The notes under the pieces: generated by a model
Database searches by the model: none
What the model saw: the letters and a program-made list of their open reading frames with translations, nothing else
Told to the model about the DNA's origin: nothing
Made by a program: the position numbers and the translations under genes
Shown here: in pieces, positions 1 through 11,300 of the stretch
Numbering within the stretch: the first letter of the stretch is position 1
Layout: each line of letters starts with the position of its first letter
Assembly (NCBI GenBank): GCA_008694505.1
Contig: VZDJ01000052.1
Span: 8,121,955-8,185,954 of the forward strand
DNA: 64,000 bases
Reading direction: 5' to 3'
DNA from: Cyanoderma ruficeps
Lineage: Eukaryota > Chordata > Aves > Passeriformes > Timaliidae

Positions 1-1736
1 ACTTTAGAAGTAATGGGTGGCCTGCCAAAAAAAAATCTGAATTTCTTATTCTCCTTTACAGGATGAAAGGCTAAATTGCATATTCAATTGGTCTTGTGAT
101 CTGTGGAAATCAAATTTAAATTGCTCTAACACTATGTGTGCCTTTCTGTTTTCACCCTGAATTTTCTAGATTCACTTCCTCATCCTCTCTCTACCTTTTA
201 ATCACACTTTTTACCTCTTTCTGTGCTTTCCCACCCCCTGGACTCAAGGGGCTTTCAAAAGCTGTGGTAGGTCAGCAGCTTTAGTTCACAGTGTGGAGTT
301 TGCTGTGGGTCTACATGAGGGCAGAGTAAGCTCAGGTTCACATTTTCTTTTCTTTTTTATTTCTGCATGAACAAACACCAGCAAGTTTCTGACTGACTTC
401 CACTACTCTCATTCTTCTAGAGCCACATGTTTTCTCTCTATTTTTTATGAAATAGCTTTTCATAAGTTCATCTGTATCTTATTTACAGCTGGTTTTTTCT
501 CCCATGGTTTCCCTGCTCAAATTCTGTGCAATGCCTCTTGTTCAAACCAATTCATCATAGCAAATGAACCTTCACTGGTCTCCACTGCTGCTTCCACCTC
601 TTCAGGGTACGTCCCATGTTTCCACTCTGCAGATTCTTGCTCTTTTCCAGCTGCTGTCTTTTTATCACATTCTGCCCTTGTGTTCTTCCTCCCATTCCTT
701 TAACTTTCAAGTACCCTGAAATGGTCCCCACTTTTCTGCTCTCACAAATTCATTTTTTCTGCATCTAAAACTCTATGGCACTGAAGAACATCTACCACCT
801 ACTCATTTGGCAGTGTACAGTAGGTTCTGTTTTAACATGCCATTGCTTCTACCACTACAATCTAATATTTTCTGTTACCATGGCCCAAAGCAAATAATCA
901 AAAATCCTCTATGCCTGATGCTCAGAGTCACTTACTATAGTATTTTGCAGAAATTTGGGGATTTTTACCCCAGCCCACTTGTGAATGGTTAGTTATTCTT
1001 TTACATAAATCCTTTCTCCTCTTACCATTGCTGTTAGGACAAACCCCTCTTTTATCTTCTGTTCTGCTACATAGGTCCAGACAAACAAATATGGCTCAAG
1101 CTCTATTGCAGAGTTTTCTTAACCAAATGAATTAGCCTTTTAAAGGTTAAAAGAGTAGATTTCAGGGCTCCCATTTCAAGAATGTGACTGACCCACGTTA
1201 TTCATTCTTATCTATGTTACAGTCTCACAAACTGTGAGTTCTACAGTACTTCTAGCTAACCAACTAGAAACGGAGTCCTATCTCTCTCTTTACAAGGCCT
1301 TTTAAGGATAAACTGTCTAATTAAGAAATGACACCTAAATAATTTTTACTTTTAACCCAATAACCTAAATTACTTTCACTTTTAGCTCAATAACTAACCA
1401 CCTGTGGCCCACAATGTGGACTTTTCTATCCAATTACAAAACACCACCCAGAGCCATGGCGAAGGAGGTGAAAAAGAAGGACTCAGCCTCTGCCCTAAAA
1501 CTTCCTTCTTGCTTTATATCTATTACTATATTCTAAACCCTTGAACTCTAAGTTTTGCACCCTGTGATATCACACACTTCTATCCAACTCCACACCCACA
1601 ATCCCAGGGCTGTCACTCAATTAAGGACGTGACTGTTTGTGACCAGCCCGCAGGAAGGCACGTTCCTGGCAGTCTGTTTTTGAGGGTAAATTGCTACAAA
1701 CGAGTACCAAAATTCTTCGGATTTTTTTTTCCCCAG
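1..1736 (+). other. WDPCP intron (3' part) upstream of first recognised exon
   Basis: No coding exon was recognised here. The first 1 kb is AT-rich unique-looking sequence with many C/T stretches and no family match I can name. The 3' third, about 1011-1620, resembles an ERV LTR and is listed separately. The last 30 bases form the T-rich tract and CCCCAG acceptor of the 1737 exon. Confidence 0.7.
1011..1620 (+). mobile_element. Probable solo ERV LTR remnant (songbird ERVL/ERVK-like)
   Basis: The stretch from about 1390 to 1600 has the texture of passerine ERV LTRs as I remember them. A block near 1430-1500 (AATTACAAAACACCACC, then GAGCCATGG-GAAGGAGG, then CAGCCTCTGCCCTAAAACT) is followed by CTTGCTTTATATCTATTACT with a TATA-like box at about 1511-1522, then CCCTGTGATATCACAC and a pyrimidine-rich U5-like end at about 1590-1615. 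No gag, pol or env sequence lies beside it, so it would be a solo or truncated LTR. The outer ends and target-site duplications were not resolved, and the family name is recalled, not searched. Confidence 0.4.
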
Positions 1737-2346
1737 GTGCTGAGTTACATCCGCACGGAGTGGGACCCCCTGGATGCCAGGTTCAGCTGCCTGCAGCCCC
1801 ACCAGGTGCTGACTGTGGAGCACTCGGTGTCCCCGGCCAAGGAGCCCATGGCCGACAGCTGCGTCTACAAGTGCGTCAGGAGCAGGATCCAGTGCGCCGC
1901 CGTCACCAGGATCCCCCTGCCAGCCAGGGCCACCACCTGCTGCAGGGATGTGACAGAGGACAAGCTGGTGCTGGGCTGTGAGGACTCCTCAGTGGTTCTG
2001 TATGAAGCCTACAGGCAGGTGACTCTGTTGGCCCAAGCAGAGCTGCTCCCTGCCGTGATAAGCTGCCACCCCTCCGGAGCCGTGCTGGTGGTGGGCAGCT
2101 CTCAAGGGGAGCTGCAGCTTTTTGACACGGCGCTGTCCCCAGTTAAAATCCAGCTCTTGGCACAGGACTATTCACCTGAGGCAACTCTGCAATTCAGTAA
2201 ACACTGTAAGGTGCCCACCAGCCTCATCCAGATCCAGTGGGCTGCACCTGCAGGTGCATTTCCCAGCCCTGACAGCGTGGACATTCACGACCTTCTGTTG
2301 GTTAGATTTGATAAAGGGCCCTTGGGAGTGCTTCACTTTAAACTTG
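1737..2346 (+). CDS. WDPCP: WDPCP coding exon 1 of window (end of beta-propeller)
   Basis: A 610-nt internal exon: 203 codons plus one base. The acceptor is a T/C tract ending CCCCAG at 1731-1736 and the donor is G|GTAAGT at 2347. It begins in phase 0 with VLSYIRTEWDPLD, the WDPCP segment that follows the propeller's earlier blades. Two WD40-like blade strands are visible: LVLGCEDSSVVLYEA (exon residues 77-91) and a second, AVLVVGSSQGELQLFD (115-130), where a Gly-rich turn is followed by the terminal hydrophobic-F-D in place of the canonical WD. It ends in GPLGVLHFKL, whose next Gly codon is split with the following exon. The exon is strikingly GC-rich compared with the AT-rich flanks, typical of coding exons in bird genes. 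The open frame continues upstream of the acceptor to an ATG at 1629, but that part is intron and the splice junction sets the start. Confidence 0.95.
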
Positions 2347-5300
2347 GTAAGTTACTAAGCACATCTGTTGTACCTTGAGCTGCCAAAGGAACATCTGCAT
2401 CCCACAAGGTTTTAACACCCTAATTTTAGGTATATGAGACCATCCCCTTAAGAGCAAATTGCTCCAAAGATATCTGAAGGTACCAAGGAGTTCATGTTTC
2501 ACAAGAACTTTATACCTTTTCCTATTCGTAGAATAGGACCCCAATCTGCTGTCTGATCAGCATCCCATAATGTTCCTCACTACTTTAATAAAGCATAATA
2601 ATTTCTTCCTCTGGAAAATCCATTTAATCAGTAGTATGTAATATATACTACTGATTAAATACTACTAATTATATACTACTGTATACTATATAATCTTAAG
2701 AATTGTATTCATTCAGTAGTAATAACCCTAACAAGTTAATATAAGCTATATTTAATAATAAAATAGTAATGCCATTTTCTTTACCAATTTTTTTTTTGCA
2801 TGTGTGATGTATATTTGTCCAGTATTTTATTTTTCCTGGCTTCAGTACCTTTGTTTTTTCACTTGAAGACTTTCCACAGAAGAAGGATGATTTTCATAAC
2901 CTTCAGAGAAGTTCGGTCTCTCAATTAATTTGCAAGGAGTTGTAAATAATAGAAGCAATAATGCTAATTTTAAGATTTATATAGCACTTCTCATTTAAGG
3001 TATGAAGAGACTTTAAAAGAGTAAAACCACAACTAACTTCCTTTTACCAGCAGAAAAACAAGAAGCAGTAAAGAAAAACTAAAGGGCTTTCCAAGAGTTA
3101 CACAGTGGCTGAACTTAGAATAAAACCCCTGCAGTGGCTCATCAGTGAGGAGTGTATTCATTTCATTCAAGTCGGGCGAGTTACAGTGGTGCAAACCCAT
3201 TGTGAGAGCTAAAAAAACAATCATGCTTAAACCCTCTGACTCCCAAGGCAGTGTTTCAGCAGGGCAGACAGCCATCCTGGAAAATTTCAGCATTCTGCCC
3301 ATTGTCTGTCCAAGGAAACAGGATTACTCCTGTAGATCTTTATGGGAGTTTTTAATGATTCTTTTTTATAAAGCTCTCGAGATAAGGAAGAAGCCTTTTT
3401 AATAAAAAAAACCCCAAAAAAACCAACAAAAGCAAACAATACACCAGAATACTCAAAATAACAACCTAGGTGATAGTGAGATTGGAAAATCTACTTTATT
3501 TCTTTACTGAATGAGACACACACGTACTTTAGTGGGAAAAAACCTGTCTAAAATTACTAGAGACCTAAAAATTTGAAAGACTGGATTAAAAAAAATTAAC
3601 CAAGTGCCCCACTGGTGAAAGGCAAATTAATATAGTAGGATGTTAGTTACAAAAAAATGCCAGATTGACTTATAGTTGTGTAGTTTTAAAAGAGCTGATC
3701 CAGATTATTGCTGTTATCCAAAAAAAACATTTTAAAAAACTGTTTACAGTTCATAATTTATTTGGAGATAATTAGCTGCATTAAGTTCAATGACAGGTCT
3801 AATAGTTACAGAGCACCCCAGAACACTAATTATAACAGCTATTTGATGGTTTTGTGCACATTGGCCATTAAAAAAAAACAAACAAACCAAAACAACAAAC
3901 CTCTAAATTATCTCTGTCCTGATTTGGTGGGATGGAGTTGAGCAGGAGGCACTCTGCCCACTTCTACCTTGCTTTTCTTCAGTCCTCCCTGGTGAGGTTT
4001 TCTCACAACAGCTTTCCAGAACGCACAGCTTTCCCCTTGCTATCTTTAGCACATTTATGTTCCTACCAAGGCAAGCAGGCTCTCAGTACAGGGATTTAGA
4101 GGCCTTTCCTGCTAATTGCCAGCTTGTAAACTTAATTGGACTGTCTCCCTGGGCACCGTTCCTAAATCAATTAGGCAGTGAGTTGGCTGTCACCTCTTTT
4201 TCCCAAGCAGGTTGCCTGGAAGCTCACCACCCAGGAGAAGTCAAGCATCCAAATGGGAAGACGTTGACCTCTACAGCTGAAAGTTATCACATTTTAAAAA
4301 TTCGTGCTGTATAATTACTGTCAAATCTCTTCTAGGAAGGAGGCAAAGCTCTCTCCCTTCTTCCCTTCTCTCCCTCTTTGCAGTCCAGCGTGCAAAAATG
4401 TGCTGCTGCCTGTTTCATCCTGGTGTTCAGCTTTACACCTCATCTCCTCAGTTTGCCACACTGCTTGCCAAGGGAGCGACGCTCTGTTGATTAGCGAGTT
4501 CCTCTTCACAGCCTCAGCAGTTTTTAGGTTTCTGCTGTTTAAGAAATAACGCAGAACAAATGAATGCGTTAATTAAACGCGATAAGAAATTGTAGCAAAA
4601 AATTTAGGGGCTCGTGACAGCAAGACCCAGACTGGCATTCAGGACTGAAATAAAATCCATAAGTAACACATGGCTTGGAATGGTTTCCCACAGAAGTCTG
4701 TTAAGAAATTATGTCAGTGAGAATGGGTAAATATGTTTTTAACTTCCAGCTACATTTTGGTTTTGGAGAAGTTCTGTCAATCTCCATTATGCTGTCTACC
4801 CAGATTAATTTCAGGAAAAAGTCATATTAAACACACCCTCAAACACTAATGGCAAATATTTTTGGTGTCTAATGCCAAACTCATTTCCAAAAGTGACTTC
4901 TTGTCACTGATGTCAGACCAGCTCTTGGATAATGCCAAACGTGGCGCTGGTGCCAGTGGTTCAGCATTGCTGGCCTCTAAAGGCATTTTAAATATAGTAT
5001 TGTATTTAATTAACATGAAAATAAGTATTTTCATCTTCGCCAAGAGGTTAATGTGCAGATTGCCCAGCTGCTGTAATACTTTAAAAACACTAAGCATTTT
5101 GGAAGGATAAAGTTTGCCATAACTATTAAATATTAACAAGTTAAACATGGCTGTTACCCAGCATAATGTCCATAGGCTTTAATACATGCTAATAAAAGGT
5201 GAAATAGAATAGAAAATCTTTCTTTAATGATGCTTGAAAAAATTAAGCACTTCTCTGTTACTAAAAGTAAATTTTTAAGGTTTTTCCCCAAAAACATCAG

Positions 5301-8300
5301 TACTGTATATGCCAGTTCTCAGCAGTTTATTTCTCCTCAAGCTATATTCAGATGTTTTCCTCCACTCTTTTTCCCCTCACTTCTTTTTTCACGTCACAAA
5401 CAATATTCACAACAGTTATGAAAGTTTTGTGAGGTATGTTTTATATATATTTATATATATAAAACATATATATCATATAGCTGTTATATATAAAACTTAC
5501 TGTTTTCCCCAGCCAGTCCTATGGTTTTAATACTAGCATTGAAATTTAGCTTGTTCCCTTTCTTATCAGAACTTTTTCCATATTTAGTTTCAAAAGACAA
5601 CATCAGAATAAAAATTGAGAAAATAAAAATTGAGAAAATAAAAATTGAAAAATTAGAAATAACTATAAAAAACACAAAAAACCATGTTTTTTATTTAAAG
5701 AGAGAGAGAAACAGTAGATTTATTCTGGTCTCTGTAATATTTGGAGGAGCACTGGTAAAGAGTACTCTATCAGAGCGACCCAAACTGAGCAGCAGTTGCT
5801 AAAATGCCATGTGTGGCCATGACCATTTGGTTACTCAGGGACAATAAATAACATTACTTCCTGCAGCTTTTTAGACCCCTTTTCTCTTTGGAAGCTGAGA
5901 TCTACAAGTCAGGAAACATTTGTGTGGCGAGTTCTTGGTTTCACGTGCAACCGTAATTCAAAGGTCTGTAGTATCAAGATGTTGATAACTTCCATGGTAT
6001 CCCCTCAGAAAAAAAAATGCTCCACTTAGGGAATATTGCCAAGCTAGAAGGAAGTCCCAAAGCAGCTGCAATATGGAGATTAATTGAGTAAGAGTTGCTT
6101 TGAGGTTGGAGCTGCTCTACACTTGTGTGCAAAGATACATCTGTGTGAGACAAGTGCTGGGGTTTAGTGTTGTCCAGCAGTATTTCCCTCCAGGAAGGAG
6201 AGGCTGTGAAAGGGAATTTATTACTTACCTTACAACAGTGATAAACTGCAAATAAACTCGTTCTACCTTGTCTAAGCCAAATGTCATTGTGTGATCACCA
6301 GTGACTTTTGGCTGCATTCATTCAATGTCCGTGTGTGAAGTTCATTGATGATTTCTGTCTGCTGTCCAGCACCCTCAGTCTAAGTATACCAAGACAGTAA
6401 GGTGCTATCTCTTATAAAACAATTAATACTGAAACTCATCAACTTAATTTCAAATTATGGCAATTATTTTTAACTGTGCCGAAAAGGAGTCAGCTACTGT
6501 ATCAAAGCATAAACCCATTATCTCTGGTGGTGATATTTCTTGTTAAAGGTGTGTTCACGAGAGGACAGCTGGGCCTTGTGGAAATCATCCACCAGTACCT
6601 TCGTTATGATGAGATACAGGAGGCAATTAATGTCCTGAGCACCATGAACTGGAACACGATGGGTCAGCAGTGCTTTATCTGCCTCAGTGCCATTTGCAAC
6701 CACCTCCTTAAACAAAAGCTTACAGCAGCCAGAGAAGGTAAGAGACTGTTTGTATTTCTATTGGGTTTTTGTGGTGTCTTGGTAATTCGTGTGTGGATTA
6801 TGACAGTGTATTTATTGACTGTATAAAGAAGACAGTAGTGAGAATCCAGACAGCCAGATTGTGGTGCAATCTGATTGTGTTGAACAACAACAAACACGTT
6901 GTTGTTCACAAGTAATTTCAATAAAATCTGGACCAATGCATTGACTACATTTTCATTTGTATCAACAGTGACACTAAAATAATGCACTTTGTAATATATA
7001 TATATATGTTATAGGCATTACTTAATATATCTAGTGCTAGCATTATATTCCATAACTTCATTGCATTCTCTAAATTTAGCTTATGTTACAGACAAAGGTT
7101 AGTAAATACAGGATTGAAATATTTGTGTTATATTCATGCTGAGAGAGCACCAACTGAAGCAGGGATGTTTTCCTGCAATGGGGGCAAAGAAATTTTAGTC
7201 CGTTTTTTAAGGTGCTTTCAAAAGGGTCATTCTTTCATTACGAGATGCAAAGGCCTTGAATACACTATCCTCTGCTGCCTCCTTTAGGATTATAGCATTT
7301 GTCCTCACTGTAATCTAGCCCCCTGCAGTAGTGGCTGGGGTCCCTCAGAAGAAATTACGAATTTTAGGTTTAGCCCCGTCTCTGCTGAAGCCTGGTGTGG
7401 TGCCTTCCTCTTGATTTGCTGTCTATCTTGAAACTCAATAGACTTCAAGATTTGAAGTGCCTTGATTTAGTGAAGGTGTTATCCTCCAGTCTAGCAGGCA
7501 GACAGCTGGAGACCAGGCATCTTTTGTGAGAAGAGAGAATACTTAGGATTCTGGTGTGTTTGATGATAGAAAAACTCCAAGGTGTCCTACACTGCTGCCA
7601 AGCCATCAGCTATCCCATTTTGTGGGATCTGATTTAAAAAAAAAAAAAATCTCTGCGTTGCAAACACAACATATAGAGTCTAAATAAAACATGCTTTGAA
7701 AAGGACCTGTGAAAAGGGCTGGCTATGATACTCTTCTAAAAATATGCACATTATAAACAGATGTCTGTGTGTTTCCCCCATGCAGTTCCCTAACACTGTT
7801 TACAGCAGAAGGAATTTTATGCCATCCAGGAGTTATTCTATCTAAATCTAACAAATTTGGCATGGTAATTTGTTTTCTTTTTTATTAACAAAACCAGTGG
7901 GACCTTTTATTTATAGTGATGGTAAGCAGTTATCTTTGAGATCTTTATCCTGCCTTCAACATCAAGCTGGGTTATTTAATGAAGGTATAACTGTGCTAGT
8001 AGCTACTCATATTCCATGTCAGTTGAAATATTTCAGAAGTACAGAACATGCTGTCAAGAAAACAGCAATGGCAAGAGAGTATTGCTTCTTTTTCTATTTT
8101 AATCTAAATTGACTGCTGCTTTGAAAGAAAATACCTTTAAAGTTTGACTTATCTTACTATCTAGATTGGAGATAACATGAAACTAATTTACTAACAGTTT
8201 GCCTGTGTAACTAACACAGTGCTATTAGCACATTTAGTGCTATCAAGCCTAATAAAATCAAATGTAACGATGCTTGGAAGTAAAGAACCATTATCACTAA

Positions 8301-11300
8301 ATACAGAAATGCCCAGTTCAAACAAACGTTAATAAGTGCAAATCAATGAGATTCTGTCTGCCTAATGAGACAATAGGTTATATTTTGCTTGTGGAGCAAC
8401 ATAAATATAAGCAAACAAATATATAGCAAATTCTCCCTTTTATGCCTGTGAGGCCACGTAGTACATTGTTAACTCTCAAGCCAAAGTCAAAGAGCATAAA
8501 TATTATTGATAATTTAATTTCCTTTCAGCTAAGCGTGTGGGACACAAACATACTGCGTGGTTACTTGGATTGTTTATAATGTATTAAAAATGTGTAGAAA
8601 AAAATGCCAAAGAGGTTGAGCTGTGGAGTATAGCTGTCAGAAAGTATTTCAAGAAGAGAGAACTTGTGTAACAAAAGGGCTTTATTTTATTGATTACAAG
8701 GGAGGTTATCCTGTTTCCCACCACTACGTGCTGTCAAACCCTTAGGGTTTCTAGACCCTTTTATTTAAAAATTTTAAAGAACTGTGGGCCGAAGGAGGTT
8801 CCTTAGACCTCAAGGCCACCACAAAGAGGGCTCTGTTACCCGCTGGCCTAACACAATAATCCCTGAAATACCAAACTCCCTTGTTGTTTGCCTACGAGGA
8901 CAAAGACGATTTGAGCTAATTGAGAGTTGATCTCTACTGGACAATCTTGCTCACACTGTATTAGTCCCATGAGTCACTTTTAGTTGTAGGCTGCTGGTGA
9001 GGACTTGATGTGTTATAGACTTCCTTATCCTTTTGATGGCTTTTGTTGCTCCAAGTCATTGTCAGCCGTGCCTCCAAGCCAAAGTTTATATGCACGTTTG
9101 TGTTTGTACAACCTGTCATATTTTAATTTCATCCGTCCTACAACGACATCGCGTTTCATCACCGTTTGAGGAATTTGACTGACTGCAAACATGAGCAACC
9201 TGTTGTAATTGAAACTAAGTGGCTTGTTTCGTTGCTGCCGTGTTTGAATTCCACAGCACAGCTTGAGGCAAGCCTTGGAACCTTTTATGCTCCAACAAGG
9301 CCTCTCTTGGATAGAACTGTGCTGGAGTACAGGGACCCCATCAGCAGGTATGCAAGAAGGTTCTTCCACCACCTGCTCAGGTGAGTGACAGTTTCAACTT
9401 TTTATCAACTCAAAATTAATTGCATATTTCAATAACTAACTACTTTGATGTGGTTAGCGTTCTCCAAAAGGACCACCCCTGAAAAAAAATGCATTCATTG
9501 TTCATGTTTGTTTAACTTGCACTTTGTTCCTTTCAAACAGAGTAATGCAGATAAAGTGCTATTCAGAGCTCTTCTGTCATCAATACACTTAAAATGAATC
9601 ACCTTGTCCCATTAGAAAAAAAAAAAAAACATGATTCTGAGAGATTGATATTCATCAACTGCTTGCAGATTAGTTACAAAAAGAACTTACAAACTTGGAG
9701 AAAACACTGAGTTTAAAAAGATGCTAGAATGCTGCATGGTCCAGGACATTTTTGTCTTTGCACCGCTGAAATCTGAACATTTTGTTATTCTCACTTTTAA
9801 AATTCTCATATGTAAATTCACGTTCCAGTAATTTTCAGTGCCATTAAAATTAGAGGAGAAAATGCAAGGTTGAATTTGTCTGTGAATTATACAGAATGAT
9901 AGAATGGTTTGGGTTGGAAGGGACCATAAAAATCATCTTGTTACAACCACCATGGGCAGGGACACCATCCCCTAGGTGTCCCCAGGTTGTTCCAAGCCCC
10001 ATCCAACCTGGCTTTGAACATTTCTAGAGACAGGACATTCACAACTTCTCTGGGCGACCTGTGCTGGTGCCTCACCACCCTCACAGTAAAGAATTTCTTC
10101 CATATATCCAACCTAAATTTCCCCTCTTTCAGTTTGTAGCCATTGGTCCTTGTCCTACCACTACAGTTCCTGACAGAGTCCCTCTCTGGCTTCCCTGCAG
10201 GCCCCCAACATCCTCACCTTGTCTTCACAGGGAAACTGCTCTGATATTGCAAAGGAAATAATAACAAATTCAGCGAGAATTTATAGTATGTTGGTTTATT
10301 GTTGTAATTTTTTTTCAATCCATTATAAATACTGACATGCAGCAGTTTAACCTGTTCACAAATATAGCTGAGACATTCCCTTTGAGAATTACCCAGTGGA
10401 TGAAAATAAGGAGAAATTGCCTTCTGAATGATGCAATGTTTGTGACACCTTGTTGAGAAGGAGTGTGGATGGACACAGTGAGAAGACTTACAAGGCAGCC
10501 TTTTGCAGTGATTCATCCAGATTGCATATACATTGTCTGCCCGGGCAAAGCAAGTTACTTTGATAACACAGAATGTGCTTTCTTCCAAATCTAGAAGAAA
10601 AGTATTCTATTTTGGCTTCTATATTTTCAGTCTGAAGAGGATCATCTTTCTGCTAAAAACGGGTCCATTCCAGTGGGGAAATCATTCCTCGCTGAAAAAT
10701 GATCCAACATTTGCATAATGCAAATGCTTCTTTACTCTTTTCCAGTCTTTCACTGGAGTTTTCTTAACGCACAGCAGGCACAAACTCTGTTATTGCCTTT
10801 CTCCTAGAAACCAGCAGGGAAGATGCTGTTGTGGCCAACTTCTTGTGGCCGTGGGCCAGTTGCCTGCAGAGGACAGATGCAGGAAAAACGCCTCAGAGGT
10901 TGCTGAGAGGTGTAACTCTAGTTACTCTCATATCTGCCAGAGAAAGGTGTATTCCCTCTGACTCAGGGTTTGCTTCCAAGTGCTAGCAGGCATGCAGAGA
11001 CATGGGGTCCTGGCTAAGCTGCCAGCCCTTGAGGCTGCAGCTGAAACACTGACTCAATCCTCCTAAAACAAGAGCCTTCAGTGTCAGAATGCTGCCTGGA
11101 CAGTGTGGGGCACAGAGGGAGGCGTGCACAAGAGTCTCCTCGTGTCTTGTACCTCCCACTGTAAAGCAGCCCTTGAACAATCTACAGTTGTGGTGGTTGT
11201 TGGAGCAAATGTGTTATTTTTGCTGTTTTCCTGTTTTCAAAGGGATTTGTATTCAACCGAATCAAAGTGATAGGATCGTGTGATTGCTGCAGAACAGATG

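Larger units (their letters stand above)
2347..6548 (+). other. WDPCP intron, 4.2 kb
   Basis: AT-rich intron between the first two exons of the window. It contains a perfect 16-bp inverted repeat (2622-2660), a MIR-like SINE fossil (2955-3135), a TA-rich stretch (5440-5495), and a 15-bp tandem repeat in three copies (5607-5651). The rest, including 3140-5430 and 5660-6540, shows nothing I can assign; open frames there are short and without recognisable domains. Confidence 0.85.

Noticed and set aside
8690..9000. Possible inverted LTR (AATAAAATAAAGCCC-like signal on the minus strand, palindrome AAACCCTTAGGGTTT)
   Set aside because: No family text recognised, and no TG/CA ends or target duplication found; the signal words alone are too common in AT-rich intron.
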